Counted from the stretch's first letter, positions 42,441 to 51,513 are shown. The stretch is DNA of 56,024 bases from Mycobacterium sp. MFM001 (GCF_003402475.1 NZ_BFAB01000019.1:1-56024), one strand, 5' to 3'. Numbers and translations: made by a program. Notes: generated from the sequence alone by a model not told the origin.

Positions 42441-44249
42441 GTGACCAGCTTTCCTCCCGACTCGCCTGACGCTTTTTCGGCCAGTCGCACCATCACCAAA
42501 CCGGCCGGCGCGCCCAACCCGGACCAGCCCGCCTGGAACACCCAGCGCGGATCGGCAATGCCGATCCGCCGGTACCGCCCGTTCGCCGACGAAGTCGAGC
42601 CCGTCCGGCTGACCGACCGCACCTGGCCCGACCGCGTCATCACCAAAGCGCCGATGTGGTGCGCGGTCGACCTGCGCGACGGCAATCAGGCGCTGATCGA
42701 CCCGATGAGCCCGGCCCGCAAGCGCCGCATGTTCGACCTGCTGGTGCGGATGGGCTACAAGGAGATCGAGGTCGGCTTCCCGTCGGCCAGCCAGACCGAT
42801 TTCGACTTCATCCGCGAGATCATCGAGCAGGGCGCAATTCCCGACGACGTGACGATCCAGGTGCTGACCCAGTGCCGTCCCGAGCTGATCGAGCGCACCT
42901 TCGTGGCGTGTGAGGGCGCGCCGCGGGCGATCGTGCACTTCTACAACTCGACGTCAATCCTGCAGCGGCGCGTGGTTTTTCGCGCCGACCGGCCCGCTGT
43001 GCAGGAGATCGCGGTGCAAGGCGCCCGCAAGTGCGTCGAAGAAGCGGCGAAATACCCTGGCACGCAATGGCGATTCGAGTACTCGCCGGAGTCCTACACG
43101 GGCACCGAACTGGAGTACGCCAAGCAGGTCTGCGACGCCGTCGGCGATGTCATCGCGCCCACGCCGGACAACCCGATCATCTTCAACCTGCCGGCCACCG
43201 TGGAGATGGCCACGCCCAACGTGTATGCCGACTCGATCGAGTGGATGAGCCGCAACCTGGCTCGCCGCGACTCGGTCATCCTGAGCCTGCACCCGCACAA
43301 CGACCGCGGAACTGCCGTCGCCGCAGCCGAATTGGGCTACCAAGCGGGTGCCGACCGAATCGAGGGTTGCCTGTTCGGCAACGGCGAACGCACCGGCAAC
43401 GTGTGCCTGGTCACGCTGGGGCTGAACCTGTTTTCCCGCGGCGTCGACCCGCAGATCGACTTCTCCAACATCGACGAGATCCGTCGCACCGTGGAGTACT
43501 GCAACCAGCTGCCGGTACACGAACGTCACCCGTACGGCGGGGACCTGGTGTACACCGCGTTCTCCGGCAGTCACCAGGACGCCATCAACAAGGGCCTGGA
43601 CCAGATGAAGATCGATGCCGACGCCGCGGACACCGACGTCGAGGACATGCTGTGGCAGGTGCCCTATCTGCCGATCGACCCGCGCGACGTCGGGCGCACC
43701 TACGAGGCAGTGATCCGGGTCAACTCGCAGTCCGGCAAGGGCGGGGTGGCCTACATCATGAAGGCCGACCACGGGCTGGCACTGCCGCGACGGCTGCAGA
43801 TCGAGTTTTCCCAGGTGATCCAGAAGATGGCCGACGGGGAGGGCGGCGAGGTCTCGCCGAAGGAGATGTGGGACGCGTTCGCCGAGGAGTACCTGGCCCC
43901 GGTGCGGCCGCTGGAGCGGATGCGTCAGCGGGTGATCGCCTCCGAGGTGGACGGCGGCACCGACCGCATCGAGGCCGTCGTCAAGATCGACGGAACCGAG
44001 ACCGAGATCAGCGGCGCCGGCAACGGCCCGTTGGCCGCGTTCGTCGACGCGCTCAGCCATGTCGGCTTCCACGTCAACGTGCTGGACTACTCCGAGCACG
44101 CGATGTCGGCCGGCGAGGAGGCACAGGCCGCGGCGTATGTAGAGGCGTCGATAGCCGGCCGGACGGTGTGGGGCGTGGGCATCGCGCCGTCGATCACCAC
44201 CGCGTCGCTGCGCGCCGTAGTCTCGGCGGTCAACCGTGCATCCCGTTAG
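42441..44249 (+). CDS. leuA: 2-isopropylmalate synthase
   Basis: 602 residues from GTG 42441 with GGAG at 8-nt spacing. Catalytic barrel: DLRDGNQALIDPMSPARKRR, HPHNDRGTAVAAAELGYQAG and EGCLFGNGERTGNVCL; a C-terminal regulatory domain for leucine follows (TDRIEAVVKIDGTETEISGA). It condenses acetyl-CoA with 2-oxoisovalerate, the committed leucine step. No tandem-repeat insertion such as reported in M. tuberculosis LeuA is seen. Confidence 0.97.
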   Translation: MTSFPPDSPDAFSASRTITKPAGAPNPDQPAWNTQRGSAMPIRRYRPFADEVEPVRLTDRTWPDRVITKAPMWCAVDLRDGNQALIDPMSPARKRRMFDLLVRMGYKEIEVGFPSASQTDFDFIREIIEQGAIPDDVTIQVLTQCRPELIERTFVACEGAPRAIVHFYNSTSILQRRVVFRADRPAVQEIAVQGARKCVEEAAKYPGTQWRFEYSPESYTGTELEYAKQVCDAVGDVIAPTPDNPIIFNLPATVEMATPNVYADSIEWMSRNLARRDSVILSLHPHNDRGTAVAAAELGYQAGADRIEGCLFGNGERTGNVCLVTLGLNLFSRGVDPQIDFSNIDEIRRTVEYCNQLPVHERHPYGGDLVYTAFSGSHQDAINKGLDQMKIDADAADTDVEDMLWQVPYLPIDPRDVGRTYEAVIRVNSQSGKGGVAYIMKADHGLALPRRLQIEFSQVIQKMADGEGGEVSPKEMWDAFAEEYLAPVRPLERMRQRVIASEVDGGTDRIEAVVKIDGTETEISGAGNGPLAAFVDALSHVGFHVNVLDYSEHAMSAGEEAQAAAYVEASIAGRTVWGVGIAPSITTASLRAVVSAVNRASR

Positions 44250-44258
44250 GAGCCGAGG

Positions 44259-44597
44259 ATGTTGCACACGTTCTGGGACTTCTTGTGGTCGGCGATCGTG
44301 GCGTTCGCGTTCATCGCCTACCTGCTGATCCTGTTCAACATCATCGGCGACCTGTTCTGGCGTGACCACCAAACCTCGGGCCGCATCAAGGCGCTGTGGG
44401 TGGTGTGCCTGATCCTGTTCCCATACCTGACCGCGCTGATCTACCTGATCACCCGTGGCCAGAGCATGACCGTGCGGGCGCGGGACGCCGCTGGGCCGTC
44501 ACCGGCGCAGGAAATTGCCCACGCCAAGGAGTTGCTGGACGCCGGAACAATCACCCCGGACGAGTTCGACGCGCTGAAGGCGAAGGCTCTCGGTTAG
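44259..44597 (+). CDS. Small membrane protein with PLDc_N-like helices and SHOCT tail
   Basis: 112 residues. Two membrane helices: IVAFAFIAYLLILFNIIGDL and LWVVCLILFPYLTALIYLIT, with FWRDHQTSGRIKALW between, as in phospholipase D N-terminal-type membrane proteins. The C-terminus IAHAKELLDAGTITPDEFDA is a SHOCT oligomerisation motif. 9 bp after leuA, so possibly co-transcribed. Role unknown. A MIRU-like tandem repeat starts right after its TAG. Confidence 0.85.
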   Translation: MLHTFWDFLWSAIVAFAFIAYLLILFNIIGDLFWRDHQTSGRIKALWVVCLILFPYLTALIYLITRGQSMTVRARDAAGPSPAQEIAHAKELLDAGTITPDEFDALKAKALG

Positions 44598-44598
44598 A

Positions 44599-44712
44599 AC
44601 CGCCCGGCGACGATGCGCGCCGCGGAGCGGCGTGAGGAGGAGCCGGGCAATCAGGACCGCCCGGCGACGATGCGCGCCGCGGAGCGGCGTGAGGAGGAGC
44701 CGGGCAATCAGA
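44599..44712 (+). repeat. MIRU-like tandem repeat, two 57-bp copies
   Basis: 44599-44655 and 44656-44712 differ at one base in 57. The unit carries CGACGATGCGCGCC and TGAGGAGGAGCCGG, matching the single element at 10091-10140. The array begins two bases after the TAG of the SHOCT gene; copy two overlaps the last codon and stop of the convergent exonuclease gene. Tandem copy number could vary between strains. Confidence 0.88.
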
Positions 44713-45697
44713 ACAGCGCGAACTGCTCACCGACGTCTTGCGGTTCGGTGAAGTCCTCGACACCGGTACCGCCGACGACGGTGCCGACGCTCTCCATGAA
44801 CTGCGCGTCGGACACCACCGGGACGCCCAGTTCACGCGCCTGGTAGCCCTTGCCGTGTTCCGGGCGGGGCTCGTTGCAGACCACGAGAGAGGTGTCGGGG
44901 TCGACGGCGTCGGTGTAGGCCAGCCCGGCGTGCAGGATCCGCTCGACCAACTCCTCGTGCGTGCGGGTGCATTCGGCGGCCAGGGCCACCCGCATGCCCT
45001 GCACCAGCGGCCGGCCCCGCACATACGGGCCGGGGTTGAGATACGGGCACGGCATCCGGGACGCCAACATTTTCAGCGGCCGCAGCTCCTCGTGGGTGAC
45101 GCGGCCGTTGGGCCACCGCCGCCGGGTGACCGGCCGCACCGGTAACCACACGTCGCGCTCACGTGCCCGGTCGAGTGCGGCGCCCAGCACGCGGGTCAGC
45201 ACCATGGCATCGTCGAACGCGTCGTGCGGCCTTTGCTGGGCAACGCCCCAGTGCGCGGCCAGCGTCTCCAGCCGCAGGTTGTCGATGCCAAGCCCGAGCC
45301 GTCGGGCCAGCTCGACCGTGCACATCACCGAGTCGATCGGCAGTTCGGCGTCGGCGATCTCGGCCTCGGCGGCCAAAAAGGAGTAGTCGAACGACACATT
45401 GTGCGCGACGAGCGTGCGGCCATCGAGCACTTTGACCACGTCGTCGACGATGTCGGCGAACTGCGGCTGGTCTTCCAGCATGGCGGCGGTCAGGCCGTGC
45501 ACGTGGGTGGGGCCCGGGTCCACCCCGGGATTCAGGAGGCTGACGACGGATTGCTCGACCCGCCCGTCGGCGTCGAGGGCAAGCGCGGCAAGGCTGATGA
45601 TGCGGGCCTGGCCCGGCCGAAAGCCCGAGGTTTCGACATCGACGACGGCCCAGCCGGTGCAGGGTTCATCGGCCGGCCGACCCCAGATCGTCCCCAT
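44708..45697 (-). CDS. DEDDh 3'-5' exonuclease with BRCT domain (DnaQ-like)
   Basis: 329 residues. DEDDh exonuclease residues: VVDVETSGF (Asp, Glu), HNVSFDYSFL (Asp) and PHDAFDDAMVL (His, Asp). The C-terminal ~90 residues, with LVQGMRVALAAECTRTHEEL and ELGVPVVSDAQFME, form a BRCT-like domain. It could proofread or trim DNA ends. It is annotated as DnaQ-like in this genome neighbourhood in relatives; main replicative proofreading by it is uncertain. Its stop lies inside the MIRU-like array. Confidence 0.92.
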   Translation of the reverse strand: MGTIWGRPADEPCTGWAVVDVETSGFRPGQARIISLAALALDADGRVEQSVVSLLNPGVDPGPTHVHGLTAAMLEDQPQFADIVDDVVKVLDGRTLVAHNVSFDYSFLAAEAEIADAELPIDSVMCTVELARRLGLGIDNLRLETLAAHWGVAQQRPHDAFDDAMVLTRVLGAALDRARERDVWLPVRPVTRRRWPNGRVTHEELRPLKMLASRMPCPYLNPGPYVRGRPLVQGMRVALAAECTRTHEELVERILHAGLAYTDAVDPDTSLVVCNEPRPEHGKGYQARELGVPVVSDAQFMESVGTVVGGTGVEDFTEPQDVGEQFALF

Positions 45698-45814
45698 AAA
45701 GGGAGGATGGCACGACGGACCGACATCGCCGGGTCGCTGCGGATCGTGTCGTCAACTTCATTCGATGAGGGCGACCCGCGGCGCCCGGCGCAAGCGCCGC
45801 GCTTGCGATCGCCC

Positions 45815-45820
45815 TAAACT
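45815..45820 (+). promoter_or_regulatory. -10 box of leaderless murT
   Basis: TAAACT ends 7 nt before GTG 45828. Just upstream an 8-bp inverted repeat (45777-45784 with 45794-45801) sits inside an outer 6-bp repeat (45769-45774 with 45809-45814). Confidence 0.6.
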
Positions 45821-45827
45821 CCTGCGC

Positions 45828-47051
45828 GTGATCAACGCCCGAGGACGTCTCGCCCTGGCCGCCGGAGCCGGCGCGCGGTGGGCGTCGCGGGCGACCGGTC
45901 GCGGCGCCGGCGCCATGATCGGCGGCCTGGTGGCGATGACGCTGGACCGCTCGATCCTGCGTCAGCTGGGGTCGGGCCGGCGCACGGTGATCGTGACCGG
46001 AACCAACGGCAAGTCGACGACCACACGGATGACCGCGGCGGCGCTCGGCACGCTCGGCGCGGTGGCCACCAACGCCGAGGGCGCCAACATGGACGCCGGC
46101 TTGGTGGCTGCACTGGCGGCCCGGCGGAACGCGGGGTTGGCGGCGTTGGAGGTCGACGAGATGCACGTCCCCCACGTCGCCGATGCCGTCGAGCCCAGCG
46201 TCGTCGTCCTGCTCAACCTGTCCCGCGACCAGCTCGACCGGGTCGGCGAGATCAACGTGATCGAACGCACGCTGCGCAGCGGGCTGGCCCGGCATCCGGC
46301 GACGGTCGTGGTCGCCAACTGCGACGACGTGCTGATGACGTCAGCGGCCTACGACAGCCCTGAGGTGGTGTGGGTGGCCGCCGGCGGCGGCTGGGCGGCC
46401 GACTCGGTGAGTTGCCCGCGCAGCGGCGAGGTCATCGTCCGGGACAAGTCGCACTGGTACTCGACCGGCGCCGACTTCAAGCGGCCCAGCCCGAAGTGGT
46501 GGTTCGACGACGAGATGCTCTACGGCCCGGACGGTCTGGCGTTGCCGATGCGGCTGGCGTTGCCCGGCGCAGTCAACCGCGGCAACGCCGCGCAGGCCGT
46601 GGCGGCGGCAGTCGCTCTAGGCGCGGATCCGGCTGCGGCGGTGGAGGCGGTGTCTGGCGTCGACGAGGTCGCCGGGCGGTATCGCACCGTCCGCGTCGGC
46701 GACCACGACGTCCGGGTCCTGCTGGCCAAAAACCCGGCCGGCTGGCAGGAGGCGCTGTCGATGGTCGACAAGCACGCCGCAGGCGTCGTTATCGCGGTCA
46801 ACGGCCAGGTCCCCGACGGCGAAGACCTGTCTTGGTTGTGGGATGTGCGCTTCGAGCACTTCGAGGACACGGTGGTGGTCGCCGCCGGCGAGCGGGGCAC
46901 GGATCTGGCGGTGCGGCTCGGCTATGCGGGCGTGCAGCACACCTTGGTGCACGACACCGTGCGGGCGATCGAATCCTGCCCGCCCGGGCACGTCGAGGTC
47001 GTCGCCAACTACACGGCGTTTCTGCAGCTGCAGCGGAGGTTGGAGCGGTGA
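45828..47051 (+). CDS. murT: Lipid II isoglutaminyl synthase, Mur-ligase-like subunit MurT
   Basis: 407 residues from GTG 45828. Mur ligase P-loop VIVTGTNGKSTTTRMTAAAL, central domain LEVDEMHVPHVADAVEPSVV and the C-terminal DUF1727 region (LLAKNPAGWQEALSMVDKHA). With GatD it amidates the glutamate of lipid II. The four-Cys zinc ribbon described for firmicute MurT is not intact here; only a single Cys (VSCPRSGEV) remains in that place. GTGA overlap with gatD. Confidence 0.93.
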   Translation: MINARGRLALAAGAGARWASRATGRGAGAMIGGLVAMTLDRSILRQLGSGRRTVIVTGTNGKSTTTRMTAAALGTLGAVATNAEGANMDAGLVAALAARRNAGLAALEVDEMHVPHVADAVEPSVVVLLNLSRDQLDRVGEINVIERTLRSGLARHPATVVVANCDDVLMTSAAYDSPEVVWVAAGGGWAADSVSCPRSGEVIVRDKSHWYSTGADFKRPSPKWWFDDEMLYGPDGLALPMRLALPGAVNRGNAAQAVAAAVALGADPAAAVEAVSGVDEVAGRYRTVRVGDHDVRVLLAKNPAGWQEALSMVDKHAAGVVIAVNGQVPDGEDLSWLWDVRFEHFEDTVVVAAGERGTDLAVRLGYAGVQHTLVHDTVRAIESCPPGHVEVVANYTAFLQLQRRLER

Positions 47052-47743
47052 CGGTCCGCATCGGGCTGGTGCTGCCCGACGTGATGGGCACCTACGGCGA
47101 CGGCGGCAACGCCGTCGTGCTGCGGCAGCGGCTGCTGCTACGGGGCATTCCCGCGGAGATTGTCGAGATCACGCTGGCCGACCCGGTGCCGGAGAGTCTC
47201 GATGTGTACACGCTGGGCGGGGCCGAGGACTACGCGCAACGACTGGCGACCAGGCACTTGGTCAAGCATCCGGGGCTGCAGCGCGCTGCGGCCCGCGGCG
47301 CGCCGGTGCTGGCGATCTGCGCGGCCATCCAGGTGCTCGGGCAGTGGTATGAGACGTCGGCGGGTGAGCGGGTTGACGGCGTCGGCTTGCTCGACGCGAC
47401 TACTTCGCCGCAGGCCAAGCGGACCATCGGCGAGGTGGTTGCCCGGCCGCTGCTGGACGGGTTGACCCAGCCGCTGACCGGCTTCGAGAACCACCGCGGC
47501 GGGACGGTGCTGGGCCCGGCCGCCAAGCCGCTGGGGGCGGTGCAGAAGGGAGCCGGCAACCGGGCGGGCGATGGGGTCGACGGCGTGGTGCAGGGCAGCG
47601 TCGTCGCGACCTACATGCACGGGCCGTGTCTGGCCCGCAATCCGGAGCTGGCCGACTTTCTGCTGAGTCGGGTCGTCGGCGAGTTGCCGCCGCTGGAGTT
47701 GCCCGAGGTGGACTTGCTGCGCCGCGAACGCCTGCGGGCTTAG
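47048..47743 (+). CDS. gatD: Lipid II isoglutaminyl synthase, glutaminase subunit GatD
   Basis: 231 residues of a CobB/CobQ-type glutaminase: VLPDVMGTYGDGGNAVVL, nucleophile elbow PVLAICAAIQVLGQWY with the catalytic Cys, and VATYMHGPCLARNPELADF with the His. It supplies ammonia to MurT; it is not a cobyric acid synthase despite older naming in this family. Start overlaps murT stop by 4 bp. Confidence 0.93.
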   Translation: MTVRIGLVLPDVMGTYGDGGNAVVLRQRLLLRGIPAEIVEITLADPVPESLDVYTLGGAEDYAQRLATRHLVKHPGLQRAAARGAPVLAICAAIQVLGQWYETSAGERVDGVGLLDATTSPQAKRTIGEVVARPLLDGLTQPLTGFENHRGGTVLGPAAKPLGAVQKGAGNRAGDGVDGVVQGSVVATYMHGPCLARNPELADFLLSRVVGELPPLELPEVDLLRRERLRA

Positions 47744-47754
47744 GATTTCTTGCC

Positions 47755-47819
47755 GCGTTGAGGTCGCGTCCAGGGTCGTTATAAGCACGGATCAACAGCC
47801 CTGAGCGCGATCTCAACGC
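47755..47819. repeat. Imperfect inverted repeat between gatD and recR
   Basis: 21-nt arms at 47755-47775 and 47799-47819 agree at 18 positions around a 23-nt loop. It lies between convergent stops and can act as a bidirectional transcription end. Confidence 0.6.
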
Positions 47820-47821
47820 AA

Positions 47822-48433
47822 TCACGCCATCGCGCGGCGGCCCGTCAAGGCACGGCCCAGCGTCAGCTCGTCGGCGAACTCCAGATCCCCGCCCATCGGC
47901 AGCCCGGACGCAATCCGCGTCACGGTCAGGCCGGGGATGTCGCGCAGCATCCGCACCAGGTAGGTCGCCGTCGCCTCGCCCTCGGTATTGGGGTCGGTGG
48001 CGATGATGACTTCGGTGATGTCGACGCCGTCGACCTGCTCACCGATCCGGTTCAGCAACTCACGGATCCGCAGCTGCTCGGGACCGACCCCGGACAGCGG
48101 ATCCAGCGCCCCGCCGAGCACGTGGTAGCGGCCGCGGAATTCCCGGGTGCGCTCGATGGCCTGGACGTCTTTGGGCTCCTCGACGACGCACACCAGCGAG
48201 CCGTCGCGGCGCGGGTCGGCGCAGATCCGGCAGCGTTCGTCGTCGGAGACGTTGCCGCAAACCGCGCAGAACCGCACGCCGTCGCGGACCCTGCCCAGCA
48301 CCGCGGTCAGCCGGTCGATGTCGGCCGGTTCGACCGACAACAGGTGAAAGGCGATGCGCTGCGCGCTCTTCGGCCCGATCCCCGGCAGCTTGCCGAGCTC
48401 GTCGATCAGATCCTGGACCGGCCCCTCAAACAA
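47822..48433 (-). CDS. recR: Recombination protein RecR
   Basis: 203 residues from TTG 48433 (FEGPVQDLIDELGKLPGIGP). Helix-hairpin-helix GIGPKSAQRIAFHLL, zinc finger CAVCGNVSDDERCRIC and the TOPRIM region CVVEEPKDVQAIERTREF. It works with RecO and RecF in gap repair. One base separates it from the ybaB stop, the usual pairing. Confidence 0.97.
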   Translation of the reverse strand: MFEGPVQDLIDELGKLPGIGPKSAQRIAFHLLSVEPADIDRLTAVLGRVRDGVRFCAVCGNVSDDERCRICADPRRDGSLVCVVEEPKDVQAIERTREFRGRYHVLGGALDPLSGVGPEQLRIRELLNRIGEQVDGVDITEVIIATDPNTEGEATATYLVRMLRDIPGLTVTRIASGLPMGGDLEFADELTLGRALTGRRAMA

Positions 48434-48434
48434 G

Positions 48435-48770
48435 TCAGGACCCCGGCATCCCCAATGCGCTGCCCATCCCGCCGGCCAATGGGCCGAGCTGCTCCTGAGC
48501 CATCGTGGTGACCTGCGCAGACGCGTCGGCCAACGCGCCGACGATCAGGTCCTGCAGGGTCTCGACGTCGTCGGGGTCGACGACCTTGGGGTCGATCTTG
48601 ACCGCGACCACCTCGCCGCTGCCCTTGACGGTGACCTCGACCAAACCCCCGCCGGCTTTGCCGTGCACTTCGGAGTTGGCGAGTCGCTGCTGGGCGGCCA
48701 TCAGCTGTTGTTGCATCTGCTGCGCCTGCGCGAGCAACGCCGACATGTCGGGCTGGCCTCCGGGTTGCAT
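48435..48770 (-). CDS. YbaB/EbfC nucleoid-associated protein
   Basis: 111 residues: MSALLAQAQQMQQQLMAAQQ, GLVEVTVKGSGEVVAVKIDP and DDVETLQDLIVGALADA. The small basic/helical dimer binds DNA. AAGGGGA precedes the ATG. Operon with recR. Confidence 0.95.
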   Translation of the reverse strand: MQPGGQPDMSALLAQAQQMQQQLMAAQQRLANSEVHGKAGGGLVEVTVKGSGEVVAVKIDPKVVDPDDVETLQDLIVGALADASAQVTTMAQEQLGPLAGGMGSALGMPGS

Positions 48771-48856
48771 GACAGTCCCCTTGCGTCTTGGTCTCGAGTT
48801 GGTTTCGCCTCAAGCTTTCGGGCGGTTCGAAACTTCAAGCGTAGACGGCGCCGCGC

Positions 48857-48862
48857 TACCGT
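48857..48862 (+). promoter_or_regulatory. -10 box of leaderless amidase gene
   Basis: TACCGT ends 6 nt before GTG 48869. Confidence 0.5.
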
Positions 48863-48868
48863 GGCGCG

Positions 48869-49618
48869 GTGCGCGTACCTGTTTGCCTGCGTGTCGGGAT
48901 CGCGATGACCCTTACTGTCCTCGCCGCGGGTCCGGCGCCCGCCACGGCCGCCCCCACCAGCATCGCCGGCATGATCGTGTTCCTCGACCCCGGCCACAAC
49001 GGCGCCAACGACGCGTCCATCAGCCGGCAGGTGCCCACCGGCCGCGGCGGCACCAAGGACTGTCAAGCCAGCGGGACCTCGACGAACAGCGGATACCCGG
49101 AGCACAGCTTCACCTGGGACACCACGCTGCGGATCCGCGCTGCGCTCAACGCGCTGGGCGCCCGCACCGCCCTGTCCCGCGGCAACGACGACGCGCTGGG
49201 CCCGTGCGTCGACCAGCGGGCCGAGATGGCCAACTCGTTGCACCCCAACGCCATCGTGTCCATCCACGCCGACGGCGGCCCGCCGACCGGCCGGGGATTC
49301 CACGTCAACTACTCCGCCCCGCCGCTGAACCAGGTTCAGGCCGGGCCGTCGGTGCAGTTTGCCCGGATCATGCGCGACCAAATGCAGGCCTCGGGCATCC
49401 CGCCGGCGACCTACATCGGCCAGAACGGCCTCTACGGGCGCTCCGACCTGGCCGGGCTGAACCTCGCGCAGTTTCCGGCCGTCCTCGTCGAATGCGGCAA
49501 CATGAAGAACCCCGCCGACTCGGCGCTGATGGAAACCGAGGCAGGGCGGCAGAAGTACGCCGACGCCGTCGTCAAGGGCATCGCGGGCTTCCTGGGCAGC
49601 CAGGGCCGGGCGAGCTAA
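48869..49618 (+). CDS. Secreted zinc N-acetylmuramoyl-L-alanine amidase
   Basis: 249 residues from GTG 48869. Signal peptide to about residue 28 (VCLRVGIAMTLTVLAAGPAP). Amidase_3 fold with zinc His in VFLDPGHNGAND, the Glu of YPEHSFTWDTT, His of VSIHADGG and catalytic Glu in AVLVECGNMKNPAD. It cleaves the stem peptide from peptidoglycan in the periplasmic zone, as its M. tuberculosis counterpart does. Last bases overlap the convergent SRPBCC gene. Confidence 0.95.
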   Translation: MRVPVCLRVGIAMTLTVLAAGPAPATAAPTSIAGMIVFLDPGHNGANDASISRQVPTGRGGTKDCQASGTSTNSGYPEHSFTWDTTLRIRAALNALGARTALSRGNDDALGPCVDQRAEMANSLHPNAIVSIHADGGPPTGRGFHVNYSAPPLNQVQAGPSVQFARIMRDQMQASGIPPATYIGQNGLYGRSDLAGLNLAQFPAVLVECGNMKNPADSALMETEAGRQKYADAVVKGIAGFLGSQGRAS

Positions 49619-50052
49619 GCCTCCAGCTGCTTCTTGAGGTTGGCCAGCACCTCGGACTGAATCTTCTTCAGCCCCAGCGGCGCGAACGTCTTCTCGAAGA
49701 AGCCTTTCACTCCGCCGGCGCCGGTCCACGTGGTCTTGACGGTGACGCTGGAGCCCGGCCCGGCGGGAGCCACCGTCCAGTTGGTGACCATCGTCGAGTT
49801 GGCGTCCTTCTCGATGACGGCGTGGCCGGCGACGTCGACGCTGGCTTGTACGTCCCGGACGCGGGATTTGGTGGCCTGCAGCTTCCACTTGGCGACGGTG
49901 CCCTGCCCCTGACCGCCCTGCAGCACCTGGTAGTCGCTGTAGTGCGCGGACAAGATTTTGGGCCGGACGTTTTGGTAGTCGGCGACGGCGTTCAGCACGG
50001 CGTCGGGCTGCGCGTTGATCAAGATCGTACTGGCTGCGCTGACCTGTCCCAT
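49615..50052 (-). CDS. SRPBCC-fold ligand-binding protein
   Basis: 145 residues: ASTILINAQPDAVLNAVADY, then strands through TVAKWKLQATKSRVRDVQAS and C-terminal helix KKIQSEVLANLKKQLEA. START/SRPBCC fold that binds hydrophobic molecules; no active site evident. AAAGGAG precedes ATG 50052 by 9 nt. Confidence 0.9.
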   Translation of the reverse strand: MGQVSAASTILINAQPDAVLNAVADYQNVRPKILSAHYSDYQVLQGGQGQGTVAKWKLQATKSRVRDVQASVDVAGHAVIEKDANSTMVTNWTVAPAGPGSSVTVKTTWTGAGGVKGFFEKTFAPLGLKKIQSEVLANLKKQLEA

Positions 50053-50123
50053 CAGGCAACACTCCTTTGCTGTGGATGTGCTGATATCGCGCGCCGCTCG
50101 CTGCGACGGCCGCTGTCGGGGAC

Positions 50124-50129
50124 TAGGGT
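50124..50129 (+). promoter_or_regulatory. -10 box of leaderless FAD oxidoreductase gene
   Basis: TAGGGT ends 7 nt before GTG 50137, favouring that GTG over the one a codon earlier. Confidence 0.6.
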
Positions 50130-50136
50130 ATATGTG

Positions 50137-51513
50137 GTGCCTGTCCCCGAAGCCGCACTGGAGGTTCACCGGGCGGGCGTCGAGCGGTTGTTGGGGAGCT
50201 ATCGCTCCATTCCCGCGACGGCGTCCGTCCGCCTCGCCAAGCCCACCTCGAATTTGTTCCGCGCGCGGGCCAAACGCAGTGCGCCCGGGCTGGATACGTC
50301 GGGTCTGACCAACGTTATTGCGGTCGACCCCGACGCGCGCACCGCGGACGTGGCCGGCATGTGCACCTACGAAGACCTGGTCGCGGCGACGCTGCCGTAC
50401 GGGCTGTCGCCGCTGGTGGTCCCGCAGCTGAAGACGATCACGCTCGGCGGCGCGGTCACCGGCCTGGGGATTGAGTCGGCGTCGTTCCGCAACGGCCTGC
50501 CCCACGAGTCGGTGCTGGAGATGGACATCCTCACCGGTGCAGGCGAATTGCTCACCACGTCGCCGGGGCAGCACCCCGACTTGTATCGGGCGTTTCCCAA
50601 TTCCTACGGCACGCTTGGCTATTCGACGCGGCTGCGGATCGAGCTGGAGCCCGTCAAGCCGTTCGTGGCGTTGCGGCACATCCGCTTCCACACGCTCGCC
50701 GACTTGGTGGCGGCCATGGACCGCATCATCGAGACCGGCGGGTTCGACGGCGTGCCGGTCGACTATCTCGACGGCGTGGTGTTCGGCGCCGACGAGAGCT
50801 ACCTGTGCGTCGGAGTGCGGACCAGCACGCCCGGGCCCGTCAGCGACTACACCGGCCAGAACATCTACTACCGCTCGATCCAGCACGACAGCGGTGTCAA
50901 AGAAGACCGGTTGACCATCCACGACTACTTCTGGCGCTGGGACACCGACTGGTTCTGGTGCTCGCGCTCGTTCGGCGCCCAGAATCCCCGCATCAGGCGC
51001 TTCTGGCCGCGGCGCTACCGTCGCAGCAGCTTCTACTGGAAGCTGGTGGCCCTCGACCAGCGGTTCGACATCGCCGACCGGATCGAGAAGCGTAACGGCC
51101 GCCCGCCCCGCGAACGGGTGGTCCAGGACATCGAGGTGCCGATCGAACGGACCGAAGAGTTCCTGGCGTGGTTCCTCGACAACGTGCCGATCTCGCCGGT
51201 CTGGCTGTGCCCCTTGCGGTTACGCGACCAGGACGGCTGGCCGCTGTATCCGATCCGGCCGGGCCGCACCTACGTCAACGTCGGCTTCTGGTCGTCGGTG
51301 CCGGTCGGCGCCACCGAGGGCGCGACGAACCGGTTGATCGAGGCCAAGGTGAGCGAACTCGACGGCCACAAGTCGCTGTACTCGGATTCGTACTACTCCC
51401 GCGAGGAGTTCGACGAACTCTACGGCGGCGAGGCCTACAAAACGGTAAAGAAAACCTATGACCCGGATTCGCGTCTTCTCGACCTCTACGCAAAGGCGGT
51501 GCAACGGCGATGA
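50137..51513 (+). CDS. FAD-binding oxidoreductase (delta24-sterol-reductase-like)
   Basis: 458 residues from GTG 50137. FAD-binding_4 fold: NVIAVDPDARTADVAGMCTY, LVVPQLKTITLGGAVTGLGI and SVLEMDILTGAGEL. A C-terminal substrate domain follows (DIEVPIERTEEFLAWFLDNV). Coupled by ATGA to a CFA-synthase-like methyltransferase; similar pairs make 10-methyl-branched fatty acids by methylation then reduction. That function here is inference. Confidence 0.88.
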   Translation: MPVPEAALEVHRAGVERLLGSYRSIPATASVRLAKPTSNLFRARAKRSAPGLDTSGLTNVIAVDPDARTADVAGMCTYEDLVAATLPYGLSPLVVPQLKTITLGGAVTGLGIESASFRNGLPHESVLEMDILTGAGELLTTSPGQHPDLYRAFPNSYGTLGYSTRLRIELEPVKPFVALRHIRFHTLADLVAAMDRIIETGGFDGVPVDYLDGVVFGADESYLCVGVRTSTPGPVSDYTGQNIYYRSIQHDSGVKEDRLTIHDYFWRWDTDWFWCSRSFGAQNPRIRRFWPRRYRRSSFYWKLVALDQRFDIADRIEKRNGRPPRERVVQDIEVPIERTEEFLAWFLDNVPISPVWLCPLRLRDQDGWPLYPIRPGRTYVNVGFWSSVPVGATEGATNRLIEAKVSELDGHKSLYSDSYYSREEFDELYGGEAYKTVKKTYDPDSRLLDLYAKAVQRR

